DNA of 64,000 nucleotides from Diphasiastrum complanatum (taxonomy: Eukaryota; Streptophyta; Lycopodiopsida; Lycopodiales; Lycopodiaceae), in assembly GCA_029204225.1 (NCBI GenBank), contig CM055097.1:5461620-5525619 (forward strand). Reading direction: 5' to 3'. This document shows, one piece after another, positions 1-12,059 of this stretch. The notes under the pieces were generated by a model. The model worked only from the letters and a program-made list of their open reading frames with translations, did not search any database and was not told the DNA's origin. A program made the position numbers and the translations under genes. How positions within the stretch are numbered: position 1 is the first letter of the stretch; each line of letters starts with the position of its first letter.

Positions 1-1480
1 AAAAGTCAATCAACTTATTGGAGATATATTCACCTCCATGTATCACTCCTTATAACTTAATCTTGGTACACTAAGTTTTATTTCTACCAAAGTCTTGAAC
101 TTTAGAAAAGAATCAAACACCATAGATTGTTAGACAAGAGGTACATCCAACAATATGACAGTTGTTCCACTTGGCACCTAGAAAAGCGTGGATCTGCAGT
201 CGCTTTCGTAAAACCAAGTGCTTATTCATCGCAAAATTATTTCAAGAAATTTGAGATTTCTCAATGGCCCTTTACGTTCCAAGCCCACTTGAGAACCTCC
301 TACAAGTCCTCCTTGCCTCGTCGTCTCTAGTCTATTTTCGCTCGCTCATCTTTCTTCTTAGGGCTTCAAATACTTGGAACCGCAACTTTGCTTCCGAAAG
401 GTAGAAACCCCAGGTAATCTCGACTTTTTCGATGAAACTGAGCTCCTGCCAGTCTTCCCACCATCATGATTATCGGGAAGACATGAAGGGTCGTTCTATA
501 ATTAGAGCCGAGCCATCATTTTGGTGTCGCCTTTGGATTGGAGGGCCACATTGGGATTGATCTAAATTGGTTCCAAGCCTCGACCCCAAAAGCATTCCTG
601 ATTCATAAGAAAGGCCATTGATCTGCAGTATTCGGCACTTTCTCATACACAAAGGTCAACATTGGATTTATATTTATGGCCAATATCCAACAACTACAAT
701 CTTAGGTCATCCATTGACATAATTTCAGAAATTCTAGGAATTACAGGCCAGTTTCTACAGTTCGTTGGGTCCTGTTGTTTGACCTTATTTTCCAGCTCAT
801 TTTGTTGGCTTAACCAACTATGTGCATGTGGTAGCTGGTCTCAGACAGGCTTATCATTGAACGCTTATGTACTCACAAAATGCAATTCGAAGCAAACTGG
901 GCCCAATCATAAAGATTCTAGCCAGTGCAGTCATGAATCTTCTGCCATCATGTGGAATAGTGACATAGGTATCCTCAGGATCTTTTTTTTGTATGCTGTG
1001 TGTACTTGGTTAAGTAGCACAAGCAGCAGCTAGAGCTGAGCATTGATGGCCTCGAACTGATACCCATCCTTGTTCTTTTTCCACTTTTCCACAGATGGAT
1101 CAATAAATTTGAAATAGGCTGTCTGTCGTCAATCTTCTGCAAAGTTCTTGTAATAGCATTCGGTCCTTGAGGGAAGCCAAAGGTGTGAAAATCTGCTCGT
1201 CCAAAAGTGATGTTATAGACATAATTATTGTCAGGAGGAACAATGAAATGGCATGACCTAGGAGTTTTGTTGTAGGATGCATAGGCCATGTGTAATTGGT
1301 ATGGACTTCATTCCGGTAGCCAGTGAGAACATGGATTTGAAACTCAATTGAGTCAGAAATGGACTTCTCTACTGGTACCAAGGTTGTCCATTTCTGTAAT
1401 AGCAAGCTGACTCAGTATTGTTATCTATTTTGTTTGCATCCGGGTAATCAGAGCTAGAGAGGATTGGTGTGAAGACATGA
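1..1480. other. Unassigned DNA, no gene recognised
   Basis: Only short open frames of about 60-120 codons occur here on both strands. None shows a motif, a plausible start context or a family resemblance I can name. Two overlapping minus-strand frames at 975-1405 have mildly protein-like composition but no recognisable domain. I annotate nothing within this stretch. Confidence 0.6.
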
Positions 1481-1544
1481 TTTGGAGTTGATTGGAAACG
1501 GAAAATCTGACTTGGGTTGAGATTATAATAGATTGTTGGGATTC

Positions 1545-1665
1545 GGTTCGGGTCGAGATGGTGATGGAACACTCGGTTGAGATGATGATGAAAACACTCG
1601 TCGAGATGGTGATGGAAACACTCGATCGAGATGGTGATAAAACACTCGGTCCAAAGTTGAACGAT
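1545..1665. repeat. Minisatellite array 1 (about 24-bp unit)
   Basis: About four degenerate copies of a unit of roughly 24 bp occur, built around CTCGGTCGAGATGGTGATGG. Divergent half-units continue to about 1790. On the complementary strand the unit begins TCTCGACCGAGTGTTTTC and reads as an 8-residue peptide period containing LDRVF. The same core, in the opposite orientation, forms the longer array at 5290-5790. Unit length and core were read by eye. Confidence 0.7.
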
Positions 1666-1799
1666 AGCTCAGTTCAAAGTTGAGCAGAGGGCTTGGTTCA
1701 AATCGGAACTGGAATGACTCGAACAAGAACTTAGTAGAGGACTCGTCTGAGCTATGTAAAACAATGGTTATGAAGAACAAAGGTGTTGGAAAATGGTTG

Positions 1800-2430
1800 C
1801 GGTATGGGAAACGATGGTAGTTTGAAATGGTGAATGTCTTTCACAGTAGTGGAACTAGATCTTTGATTTGTGCTCCAGCTGCACTAACCCCTCAACATGT
1901 CTTTGTGGTATAGATTTCTTGATTTTTGGCAGATTAGGTTTTTCTTAGAAGTGATGTTTGATGGCACTCTTCGTGGTTGCAAATTCTCACACCAGAAAAT
2001 GAATCTATCTTGAATTGGATCTTGCTTCAATCACAAAAAAGAAGCACATGCAAGCAAGGAGCTTACCTCTCCCACGAGTTTCAAAGTCAAATTAAACTCT
2101 CTAGGAACTTACTTTCAACTCAAACACAGTAATATGTGTGAAATGAAAAGTATAAGACCTCAAAACACTAACTTCTATACAATTCAACTTGATTGACAAT
2201 GAAAAATGATGAAAATGGTGAAAAGACATTTGTGTGCTCACTTTGGCATATCCGACGAGTTGAGTACTCTCTCAAACTCTCTGATTGCCTAAAACTCTTC
2301 TAAAAACAAATTAGATTGATTTAGAAACAAGAGCAAACAACATTCTACTCTTCAATACCTATCCAACAAGCTACAGAAACATCAAATTTGGATCATTCCT
2401 TGAGAAGTAGCACTCATTAATTAGGGGCTC
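1800..2430. other. Unassigned DNA
   Basis: No coding region, RNA or clear repeat is recognised. It could be the decayed internal part of the LTR-like remnant to its right, but no protein motif supports that. Confidence 0.5.
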
Positions 2431-2439
2431 GATTTCACA

Positions 2440-3390
2440 CGTGTGAGCTCTCTATCCATACAAAGCTCCGCTGAAACCAGATCACAGCCTTGATTTGAAT
2501 CCACTTATGATCCAGAGATAGCTTGTCCTCTCAGCGAGTTTGAATCCATACCATGTGAAGTTTTTAGCACGTGTGAACTTCACCACACACCCTACAGGAT
2601 CCTACTGAGGTGTTGTGATTGCACAAGATTGATCAAAAGATCAACAGTTGTGCTTGAAAAATCTTAATGCAAGAGCACAGTGGGCATACATCTGATAAAA
2701 AAAATCTAACTCTCACTATGAGAAATAAATGTCAGAAATAATTCTAAGTGCTCAGTATGGAAAAAACAAGGGGGTTGCTCTTGGGTAGAGAGAGAAAATC
2801 AGCATAGAAAACTTGAGTAGAGAGAGAATGAGTCCAAAACACCAAAATCTCAATATTCACAATATGGCAAAACATGCACAGCTTTCAATACATGAAGAGA
2901 CTCGAATTCCTATAGTGGAGGTGCATGGAAAGTCCACTTAAACTGAACTAATTCACCTACCAGAGATCCACATGTGTAACTGCATGCATGGATATTGTAT
3001 GTATATTCACCTACCAAGATCCAACATGTGTAACTGCATGCAAGGATATTGCATGTACTTGCATGTCAACGTCATAAAACTGCCTAGACAAGTGTAAGAT
3101 CACAGAAACCACTTTGCATGTTGCATGCACTGATTGAATCTAGCTTGCATGCATACAATATGATTTTGCATGTTATCTAAACTACTGCATGTCATCAAAA
3201 TGAACCTATCTAACTTCAAATTCCGAGCTACATATAGAAGGATATGTGCTCAAATCCGAGCTACACTAGAAGGATATGTGCTCAATTCCACACTCTTTTA
3301 TGTACAACATGAAATTTAGTGGAAATCATCATGGACATGGTCCCAAACTCGAGATAGGAAGATAAAATTTTAATAATCTTCACATGAGTA
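2440..3390 (-). mobile_element. Diverged LTR-like remnant (Copia family of 36.4-41.3 kb)
   Basis: Read on the minus strand, this stretch shares the layout of the LTRs at 36434 and 58942. It has a start resembling TGTGAAgATTATT near 3390, a TAGAGAGAGAATGAG-type tract with a CTCAAGTTTT motif around 2790-2830, and a CACGTGTG motif near the presumed end at about 2560, followed by a weak PBS-like sequence. Similarity is patchy and the boundaries are approximate. It is a fossil with no coding part recognised. It could also be an unrelated LTR with similar composition. Confidence 0.3.
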
Positions 3391-3904
3391 ATTCATTCAT
3401 TATGATTCTATTGTTCCTTCATGTAGTTTTTTCCATCATGTTATATAAAATTGATGTAAGCCTATAGTGAAGCATCAAATTTGGACACTATTGTTCACAT
3501 CAATTATGAAATCTTCCATTTATCATTTATAGGATTTTAGGGGAAAAGATATGTTATTAAGAGGGAGTCAATTCTTAAGATGGAGCATAGTAGTGTCATC
3601 ATAATAGCAAGTTACATTTAAGAGAGAGCATTAGAGAAAATATGGGGCCCCGAAAAGAAATGTCATGTAGGAGAGAAAAAAATATCACTAAAATTATCAA
3701 AATATAATTTTTCTAAACTTCTTTATTGCATCTGCCCGCATGACTTTGGCTAAAAGCATGGTTTGGTGGTACAGAAAGAAGAACCATTTTTCATTGTACC
3801 TTTTGGTAGTTACATTTCCACTTTTTGGAGATTTGGGAGAGAGCACACCATTTGTACTCATTTACATTCTCAATCTATTCTAAGGAGGAAACTCTGTTGT
3901 TTTT

Positions 3905-3990
3905 TCCACTCATCTCTTCTCTTCTCCTCTCTCATCTCTCTCTCTCTCTCCTCTCTCCTCCTCATCTCATCTCTCTCTCTCGTCTCTTGC
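3905..3990 (+). repeat. Pyrimidine (CT)-rich tract
   Basis: About 85 bp of almost pure C/T with imperfect (TC)n runs, ending in CTTGCTATGCAGGTGAAG. The end resembles a 3' splice site, but no exon with recognisable coding content follows. It may instead be the leader of an LTR-type promoter. Confidence 0.6.
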
Positions 3991-4099
3991 TATGCAGGTG
4001 AAGGCGTGGGTTGACCGCTCCCAACGTTCGGACCCTATTACTACAAGATGAACACAACAACCGAGGAGGTCTTAGAAGGAAGAGAGAATGATGAAAATG

Positions 4100-4540
4100 A
4101 GAGCCGAGAAATACTAGCTAGGAATTCAGTTTAAATCATGTGAGCCTCATGGTGAATCCCAAAGAAGGAATGACCATGGTAGGAGCTAGTAGTATTTTCT
4201 AGGCCATATAATAAATGCAAGTAGACCCTTCTAAAATAAATTAGAGTGAGCCACCTTTTGATGGTGACCTCTAGTGAAAGAGATAATTCCACTTGGGAAT
4301 TTGTAAAATAGTAGAATTGCCACTTAGGCTCCACATGGGCAACCTCTTAGTTTATTTAAGAGGCCCCCTCTCTTGTGAGGGAAGATTTACATATAATGTC
4401 ATTTGCTCTTGTATGAATAAAGAAGATCTTCCATGAGTTCTTGGCATTCTTGAAGCTCCTTGTTCATGATAGCTTTCTTGAGTGATTCTATTATGAGCAT
4501 GCACTTCCATTTCTTTCAATGTGGGTTGTGGATTAATTGT
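4100..4540 (+). mobile_element. LTR-like segment with TATA and poly(A) signals
   Basis: A TATTTAAG box near 4353 is followed by an inverted CCCCTCTCTTGTGAGGG element, a transcript-start-like region and ATGAATAAAG about 55 bp downstream. That compact promoter plus poly(A) signal is the usual R-region layout of plant LTRs. No PBS, polypurine tract, partner LTR or coding part was found, so both the family and the ends are unknown. Confidence 0.3.
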
Positions 4541-4544
4541 GGAT

Positions 4545-5285
4545 TAGATTAATTTCCTGTTTTCTTTCATTATGCAATGTGGATTGGAGTGGAATAGATT
4601 TCTTGTTCTATGTTTCAATGTAGTTTCAGCATTCAAGTAAACTAAACAGGCTGAGATTGTGGTGTAGATCTTGCACATCCTCGACATCTCAGTTCTTGAT
4701 GTTCTTGCTGTTTCAAGAATCAAGAAATGACTGTTTCTTGATTCTTGGACTTTCAATATGCTGTTAGTACTTAGTTTCTTGTTTCTTGCCTTCAATTTTG
4801 TTGATCTATAGATTAAACTGAGATCTCATTTGTTTTCCAACATTTTAGAAGTAGATAGTAGCAAGAACCATTTGGAATTCATTAGCATTGCATGGTAGAT
4901 CTATAGATGAATGATTTTGGCTTTGATTGTGTAAGTACTACTGGAGTGAACGCAACCAAAATATCCCACTGACAGGCTGGAAATATACTACAATGAACCC
5001 CAATATTTCTCTGCTTGATCTAGCTTGAACTAAGAAGATAACATCTAAAGAGCCAACCTCCTGGAATGGCCAGAAACGAAACCCAGATTCCAGAGATAAG
5101 AAATCAAGAAAAACGTGAATAACGAATAGCTATTTGCTTCACAGATTCTCAGTGAGAGAACTTGTGAATATTTGACATCCATTTCCACCAGTATACACAC
5201 ACACAACTCACGAAACCACAATATCTGTGTCATCAAAAAGGTTCTTAATTTCACGCTCTTCATCTCAACTGAGCCCGTCACTCTG
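4545..5285. other. Unassigned DNA
   Basis: No gene, RNA or element is recognised. Small open frames on both strands show no motif. Confidence 0.5.
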
Positions 5286-5289
5286 GTTT

Positions 5290-5790
5290 TTGACCGAGTT
5301 CTAGCTCCGAGTCTTCAAGGCCTCCACACCTGGCCGAGTCCCACAACTCACATCTGGACCGAGCCGAGTTCCATATTTCATTCTCGACTGGATACTCAAC
5401 ATAAACTCTCGACCGAGTCCTCTAACTCAACCATCTCGACCAAGTCTAGGGTTACAATCTCAACCGGGTCCTACTCATCAGATCTCGATCGAGTATCTGC
5501 ATTACATCTCGACCGAATCCTTCACTCAAATCTCCGACCGAATCCTTGGCGTTAGATCTCAACCGAATCCTTGGTGTCAGTCTCGACCGAATCTCTAGTT
5601 AAGATCTTGACCAAATCTCTCACTCAGACCTTGAACCGACTTTTTAGTATAATCTCGACCAGAATTTTTCAGTCCGATCTTGACCGAGTATTTTTGTCAC
5701 AACTCGACCGAATATTTTCAGTCCGATCTTGATTGAGTATTTCTATCAAAACTCAACCGAATTCTTCACTCAGACCGTAGATACTTCTAT
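5290..5790 (+). repeat. Minisatellite array 2 (about 24-bp unit, inverted relative to array 1)
   Basis: About fifteen to twenty degenerate units carry the core TCTCGACCGAATCC or TCTCGACCGAGT, spaced about 22-30 bp apart. The core is best conserved between about 5395 and 5600 and decays to the right. The plus strand carries an 8-residue period with LDRV/LDRI peptides, matching the complementary strand of the array near 1.55-1.66 kb. This suggests both derive from one sequence, perhaps a duplicated or element-borne repeat. Confidence 0.75.
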
Positions 5791-7540
5791 GCATTTTGCA
5801 TGCATAGTCAAGAAGTGAATTTGAGACAAATTCGGGGGGGGTTTAACCATATAGACCTCTTTGTCTAATTCGTCCATGCAAGAAGGTTGTCTTCTCGTCC
5901 ACAATGTGGATCCTAAGGGTCAAAGCTGCTGCATATGCAAATAACCAGACATAGAGACAAATGTTTGATCGACAGGAGAGAAGGTTTCAAAGAAGTCAAT
6001 ACCATATCTCTGAGAAAATCCCTTCGCCACCAGTCTTGCCTTGTTATTTCGTCACATCTCATCTGGGTCCGTAGTTGAGCTTGAAAAACCCATTTGCATT
6101 TGACAGTCTTGCACTTATGTGGTAATGGCTGCAACATTCATACCTCTGGTTCTTCCTCATGGGACTCCATCTCTTCGTTCATGGGCTTGAATCCATCTGT
6201 CCTTCTTTGGACATTCAATTGCCTCCTCGAAAGTCTGTGGTTCCCCACTAAATCCGTAAAACTCTTCTGATGTGGAAGCTGGACTGCCTAGCATATCTTG
6301 CTAGCGCTCTTCGTGGTCTTTTCGACCTTCTAGGAGATCCTCCTGGGACAGCAATGCCTTTGCCTTTGTCTACTCTGCTCAGTCCCGAACCATCTTGGTT
6401 TACAGGAACTGTAGCAGTAGGCTGCCTCTCGAATCTTTCTTCTTCGTCACTCAAATGGGAAATGAATCGAAAATCTTCATATTCGTGTTCGTCACTTGCG
6501 ACACTTGCTCCCTCTGTCACTTGCAACAGGTCCATAGTACTGTCTCTCCAGAACTTCATAGCTGACAGGATCGTCATTGGCCATTGTCCTACTCTCATCA
6601 AATCTGACATCTCTCACTGTTTTCACAGTGTTTATGTCTGGCATGTAGACTCTATAGTATGACGAGTTGTTGTCATAACCTACCAGAAATCCCTCTTGAC
6701 TTTCTCATCAAGCTTCTTTCGAAGCTTATCTGGAATATGTGCATAAGCTGCACAACCAAAGATTCTGATGTGAGATAGGTTGGGCTTTCTACCCCACCAT
6801 AGCTCGTGTGGTGTCATGTGAGGGACACCAGACTTACATGTTCTATTCTGGATGTATGCGGCTGTAGCTACTGCTTCAGCCCACAGTGCCCTTGGAGCCC
6901 TTTGGAGTAGGCCATCATGCACCTGGCGCTTTCATCAAGGTCCTATTCTTTCGTTCAGCAACACCATTGTGCTGCGATGTATAGGCTGCAGTCCTTCTGC
7001 GAAGATGCCATGATCATTGCAGAAGTCAGTGAAGCGATTCGAGATGTATTCACCACCTCGATCTGTCCTGATCTGCTTCACTTTGCTGCTTGTACATCTC
7101 TCAGCCCAATTCACATATTTAGTGAATTTATCAAGTGCTTCAGATTTATTCTGAATAAGATACACTCTGGCAAATTTTCTATAGTCATCAATGAAGGTTA
7201 TATAATATTTGGAGCCTCCTACTGAGATCACATTGAAAGACTCGTCATTTTTCTCCCTCCACTCGCGTAGCTCCTTGCCTGATGTTGTAGGCATCTCTTT
7301 TGTGCCATCTTAGCCCAGAAGAATAAACCTTCGCCCTTGAGTATCAGTGATGTCTTAACTTTCCAGGCTAGAAAGTTAGATCCTGAAGAATCAAGAATTG
7401 TGCAAATCTTGCTCTACATGTTGCTGATTGAAGCCATTGCTTCTGAAGTCTATTCTCTTGCTGATGGTTGTTTCGTCTGAATGTTTGGCCTCCTAGATCT
7501 GATAGCTTCTTGGCTATGTCAGATTATGACAAGATAGGTA

Positions 7541-7553
7541 GGCTCTGATACCA
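7541..7553 (-). promoter_or_regulatory. Primer-binding site (Met-tRNA type)
   Basis: On the minus strand the sequence is TGGTATCAGAGCC, complementary to the 3' end of plant initiator methionine tRNA. This is the usual Copia primer site, and it lies one base past the LTR end. Confidence 0.9.
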
Positions 7554-7554
7554 C

Positions 7555-8564
7555 TGAAGCGATGAAGGGAAGAAATCTCGAAAGCAAAACACAGTCGCGA
7601 AAGTGGAAACAATCGCGAATAGCTTCTGTTTCGGATGGATTTCAGATGTGGTCGCTGGACACTACCAGCTGAATCACTCCTACAGTCCTCCAGAATGTAG
7701 TCAGGCACTACTGATCTACGTTAATAAAATAATGCAACATTCAACAAATTCAACCAATGTGGGAATTGAAATGAATGGGAGAATCAGACACACGAATAAC
7801 AGCAGATAAATTTGCATTCAAGATCATACATCATAAAAGAAGACATGTGCACAATGGCTACGAAATCATCTATTGATTTTCTTTGATTCTTCAAGCACTG
7901 CATGCATATCCACACAGTGCATTGGCATGAGAGAAATACAGTTCTCTCACGAATGGATGTCTCGCTTACTAGCGGACGTGTGGATCACTCTAGATCCTGC
8001 TTCCAAAACTTGTCTCACACATAGGTGGAGTTCTTGTCTGTATTTCGTCTTGATTGCTTACTACCATCAGACTACTTCATACATCTCTGTATATTCGTAT
8101 ATCTATCTATCAAGTATCATCCAGTAAGTATATAGTCGCTCTTTGTAACCCTTTAGATTAGAGTAATTAAATCTACAACTAATTAGAGAATTACAAGAGT
8201 GACGGATTAGCCACGACCTAGAGTGTATCTGTTGATGTCATGCCATCATATCAGACATCTATACTTCTGGGTACTTGTATGATCTTTGCTGGTACTCTTT
8301 GGAGCGTGAGGGCAGAAAAGGTTTCGCGACGTTTTTCATGTCACGTCATTGGTTTCGTTTCCATCGTCTGACTTTCTCGTATTGGACCGCAAAAGATTCT
8401 CTTTCGCGAATCTTTTGTGTTCGTGTCTTCCCATCAGGTGTTCGCGAAACTTTCGTGCTTTGTGTCTCTTGACTTTCATGTTCGTGAACATGTTCGTCAA
8501 GCAGAGGGCTGAAAGCTAGCAAAGCTTTGTAAATAGAAACGTTTTGTTTCTTCATCTTCCAACA
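7555..8564 (-). repeat. 5' LTR of family-1 Copia element
   Basis: On the minus strand it begins TGTTGGAAGATGAAG at 8564 and ends GCTTCA at 7555. The PBS follows after one base. It shares GCTTTGCTAGCTTTC near its start and GTCCGCTAGTAAGCGAGAC in its right half with the LTR at 50607-51511. The length is 1010 bp. Confidence 0.8.
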
Positions 8565-8599
8565 AGAATATCCGAAATTCTTGGATCAAGGGGTGGTTG

Positions 8600-9201
8600 A
8601 TGTTCGGATTGACGCTGAGAGATTTTTTTCATCATGGAAAAGTATGGATTTGGGGAAGGAGGGAGGAATTGCTTCTGGAATTGAGCAAAAGAGGTCAAAT
8701 TGTTTTCAGTGTAGGCGTCATTCATTGTCTTCATTGTCAAGTTCTACATCTGGAGATTCTTCATTCAGCGGGGCTTTTCCTTTCCTAGGACTGTGACTAA
8801 TCATATTCAATGGATAGCATGAATTAACAGTGACTACATTGAATGGAAATAACTTGGGAGAAGAATTAGAATCAAAAATCAAAGAGTCGGAACTCCAAGC
8901 AATTGAGATAGCAAGTGACAGAGTCATGTAGTTCATACTCGAACTGTTCTTCAAGATGAATAGCATTGAATTGTTTTTTCTTACTTTTTTTGGGACAATT
9001 CTTTGCCCAATGGCCAGGTTTGTGACAGATAAAACAATTCGTTGGATTAGTAGCTGGGCATTTCTTGAGAAAGACACTTATTCTCATAAGAAGTTTACAA
9101 CTTGCCTCTAAGATTGAAAATTTACAATTGTCAACATTATGAATGAACACATCATTCTTGATCTTATTGAAAAACTGAAACAACTTACTTTTGGAATCCA
9201 A
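8600..9201 (-). pseudogene. Retroelement gag-like fragment with zinc knuckle
   Basis: The minus strand carries a CCHC zinc knuckle, CFICHKPGHWAKNC, followed by a lysine-rich stretch. This is the nucleic-acid-binding motif of gag and related coat proteins. It lies immediately beyond the 5' LTR of the neighbouring Copia element but does not belong to it by order. The preceding residues do not match the Copia gags elsewhere in the window. The family is uncertain: Gypsy gag or an endogenous pararetrovirus coat region are both possible. It is a broken fossil fragment. Confidence 0.6.
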
Positions 9202-9219
9202 AAGCTCAATTCAAGAGTA

Positions 9220-9612
9220 TCAAGAGTAATCATCAATAAAAGATACATACATTAATGTATCTACATTAGATACTTGTGAAATAGAGTGCACATCACTATG
9301 AATGAGATCTAATGACTTAGAAGATCTAGTAGAAGAGGTAGCAAATGGCTGCTTGTGAGCCTTTGAGAGGCTACAAGTCTCAAAACTCTTTCCACACTTT
9401 AAAAATGCATTTGGAAGGCCGAGTGCAAGCTCCTTTGTGCATAGGATCTCCATTGATTTGAAGTTGGGGTGGCCCAACCTCTTACGCCAAAGTTCCACTT
9501 GTGTAAGCTCCTCCTTAACCATGTTCACACTTCCAAGAAACACATTAGCATCAAGCTTGAATAGCCTCCCTTGCTTGAATCCCTTTACAATGCAAGTGTC
9601 ATTCATCATAAT
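9220..9612 (-). pseudogene. Copia fragment: pre-integrase and integrase start
   Basis: The minus strand shows the GAG-pre-integrase pattern ELWRKRLGHPNFKSM, then an FETCSLSKAHKQPF cysteine motif, then DLIHSDVHSISQVS and FIDDYS. These mark the start of the Copia integrase. The fragment probably belongs to the same fossil as the gag-protease piece at 11478-12010, from which it is separated by an insertion. Broken. Confidence 0.85.
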
Positions 9613-11490
9613 AGAGACAACTAGCCATTAGTTGTTGTCGTGACATACCAACAGCAAAATGACAGATATTTGTAGTACAAACGAGTATCGTTCCTACTGG
9701 AGAGCAATAAAAGGGCTAATATTGTCATTGTTAGTGCAAAACAGAGAATAACCAAGAATGGGCAGAATAAAATATAAAATGATTGCAATCTGATCATCAA
9801 CAGATGTTTTTGCAATGGGGCTGCCAGAACAACCGTATAAAGAAAACAAACACCCACAGGAGAAAGATTGAATATTCAACAATGAAGTCTAGACTCAAGT
9901 TAGGAGTAAGACTCTGTATAATGGACATACTAGGAATTAAGATCATACATGGCAACAATATTTGTTCTTGAAACAACAAGAATGGCATTAGAGTGTAGAG
10001 GTTAGAGACTCGCCATCTAACCTGGTGCTCACTTATCATTTAGACCCTCAACAGTCAAAGAAAACATACAAACTGATTTCCCATTAAGTCAATTCCGAAT
10101 GTAGGCACTAAGAGTTAGAATCAAATACTAGAAAAATGATCTAAGTCTCTGTTCACTTAAAATTCTATTCAGAACCAAAACACAAGAACTAAGCCAAGTC
10201 ACCATGGAAAATAGTACTGAATATTCTCATTATAGAAAAATGGTGTGAGACAGAACAATAGAAATTGTATTAATCAAAGAATAGCCAGTACATAGCATTC
10301 AATACAAATCTGAAATGCAGTATGGATTTCCAGAGAAGTACAACATTTGCACTGCCATTCTAGTTTACAGATAAATAAGAAAAGACATAATGCTCTCTCA
10401 AAACATCACAACTAGACTATTTTCTACAATACTAAAAATGCTATTGTCTGAATGCTTTACAATGGCGTGAATCTGACATGATATAGCCAGAGAGAAACTC
10501 GTGCTAGAGACAAGAGGCGCTGCAAACTGCCTAACGAGATAAGCAAATGGAATTTTGACATGTGTAACAGGGCTTCCATAGACCAATGGAATGCTGCCAA
10601 ATAGATCTGTCAATTACGAATGAAGTTTTGATGGAGATATCTGCAAAGTGCCTTCAGAGATGGTGCCAAATGTCTGTAGACAGTCGCAGAAGTGTGCAAG
10701 AGGGTGCCATACTACCATGTAGAAATTGATGGTGGGCTGTAGGCCATTGAAGATAACGGGCTGGTTGGCTGCCTGTAGAAAATGCAAAGGTAGGCTGGCT
10801 GGCTGCGTGGAAATCTGCCATCTGTGAGCTTGGCAGATGGCCGCTAGTTGCCTCATAAGAATGCACTTAAAAACCCTGCCCTGGCAAGGAAATCGTCGTT
10901 AAAGAAGTGTCATTGGTCATTACCTCATGCAACTGCCTGCAAAGAGAGAGCGTGGACTGGTTGGAACTGCCTCTTAGCCGTTTGTAGAGATCCGCTTTAG
11001 AAAGCGAGAAAACAACCCGCTGGCTGGTTGGAAGATAGCCGCTTGAGAGGTGAAGAGTGAAGCCTGCCCTTAGAAAATGGACTATTACCTATCTAGTAGA
11101 ATGCCACCTGATGGAGATGCATATCGTTTGGCTGTCCTTGCCTTCGAGAACTTGTCTCTAGTGATAATGCTTTGCCTTCATAAGAATGATAAAAACGTAA
11201 TAGCTGTTGGAAAGGCAAACTTGCCCTTTAGAAATGCAATAACGGGCTTTAAAATTTTGGCATGCCTTATAAAATATATTACTCTAAAGTCATTAAGGTA
11301 ATTGCCTTCGACAATGACTAATGGCATAGCTAGTACCAGTGCAAATGGGTTTGTCAAAATAACTAGGCAATAAATATGCCTTAATGCCATAAAAATAGAT
11401 TTAGTACACAAAGCACTAAATACCCCTTAAGAGTTTGTTGTGCATTGCAGTAAGAAGAAAGACTTAGAATTTAGCAATTAAAAGCCGAAA
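9613..11490. mobile_element. Unclassified insertion of about 1.85 kb within a Copia fossil
   Basis: This block separates two minus-strand Copia pieces that are adjacent in the normal element order, so it was most likely inserted. It has no recognisable protein. Its left end carries GTACAAACGAGTATCGTTCC, a phrase reminiscent of the leading part of some plant LTR elements. The middle (10600-11070) is rich in GCTGGCTG and CTGCCTG words. No terminal repeats could be confirmed by eye, so class and exact ends are open. Confidence 0.45.
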
Positions 11491-12010
11491 CTATTAACTA
11501 ATTGCCAAAACCGGGCCACCAGCAGGCTCCTAGTAAGATTAGGAACATAGAGTACATTTTCTAAATCCAATCTTTTAGAGGATCCAAGACTTAAAGAGAT
11601 TTTTCCCACTCCATCTATTCTACATCCTTGATCACTTGCTGTTAGAATAGACTTTTTACAAACTACAAAAAGTACAAGAGTTGAGACGAATTCTTTTTGG
11701 CATGTCATGTAGGAACTAGCCCCACTATCAATCCACCATCTGTCATTGGAGTAGCTCTTGCTTGTTGGTGTAGATTCCATCAAGTATGAATCAACTTCAT
11801 CCTCATAATCCTCAAGGGTAAGGTTGTCGTGGTTGCTCTCATCTTGCGCATTCTTCTTTTTGTAGCACTCGGATGCAAAGTGCCCCTTCTTTCCACAGAA
11901 GAAACACTTTTGTTTGGCTTTGTCTTTCTTCTTTCCTTTAGAGCTTGATTCTTGATCATCATCACTCTTGCCATGCTTTGGATCTTCTTCTTGGACTTCA
12001 TTTTGCCTTT
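11478..12010 (-). pseudogene. Copia fragment: gag zinc knuckle and protease
   Basis: On the minus strand, a CCHC knuckle (CFFCGKKGHFASEC, around 11870-11910) is followed by an acidic linker and the aspartic-protease start WWIDSGASSYM (about 11700-11735). NVLYVPNLTRSLL follows near 11545. The order fits a Copia gag-pol. Broken fossil, related in style to the element at 36434-41296. Confidence 0.8.
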
Positions 12011-12059
12011 GCTTTAGAAGTTGACCTTCTCATTTCCATCATGTAGTACATTTAGATTG

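Larger units (their letters stand above)
5890..8564 (-). mobile_element. Ty1/Copia LTR element, broken (family 1)
   Basis: Minus-strand Copia fossil. Recognised parts in element order are: the 5' LTR (7555-8564), a PBS matching initiator Met-tRNA (7541-7553), a short gag-start peptide MPTTSGKELREWREKN near 7290, integrase pieces (6680-7290, with FIDDY and RTDRGGEY), a linker rich in KRPRR, and the start of the RT domain with CKWVFQ near 6085. No 3' LTR was recognised. It is broken, with several breaks. Its LTR is related to the one at 50607-51511, so both belong to one family. The decay suggests an old copy. Confidence 0.85.

Noticed and set aside
470-1405. Overlapping minus-strand frames that looked faintly protein-like
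   Set aside because: No conserved motif, catalytic residue or family resemblance could be pointed to.
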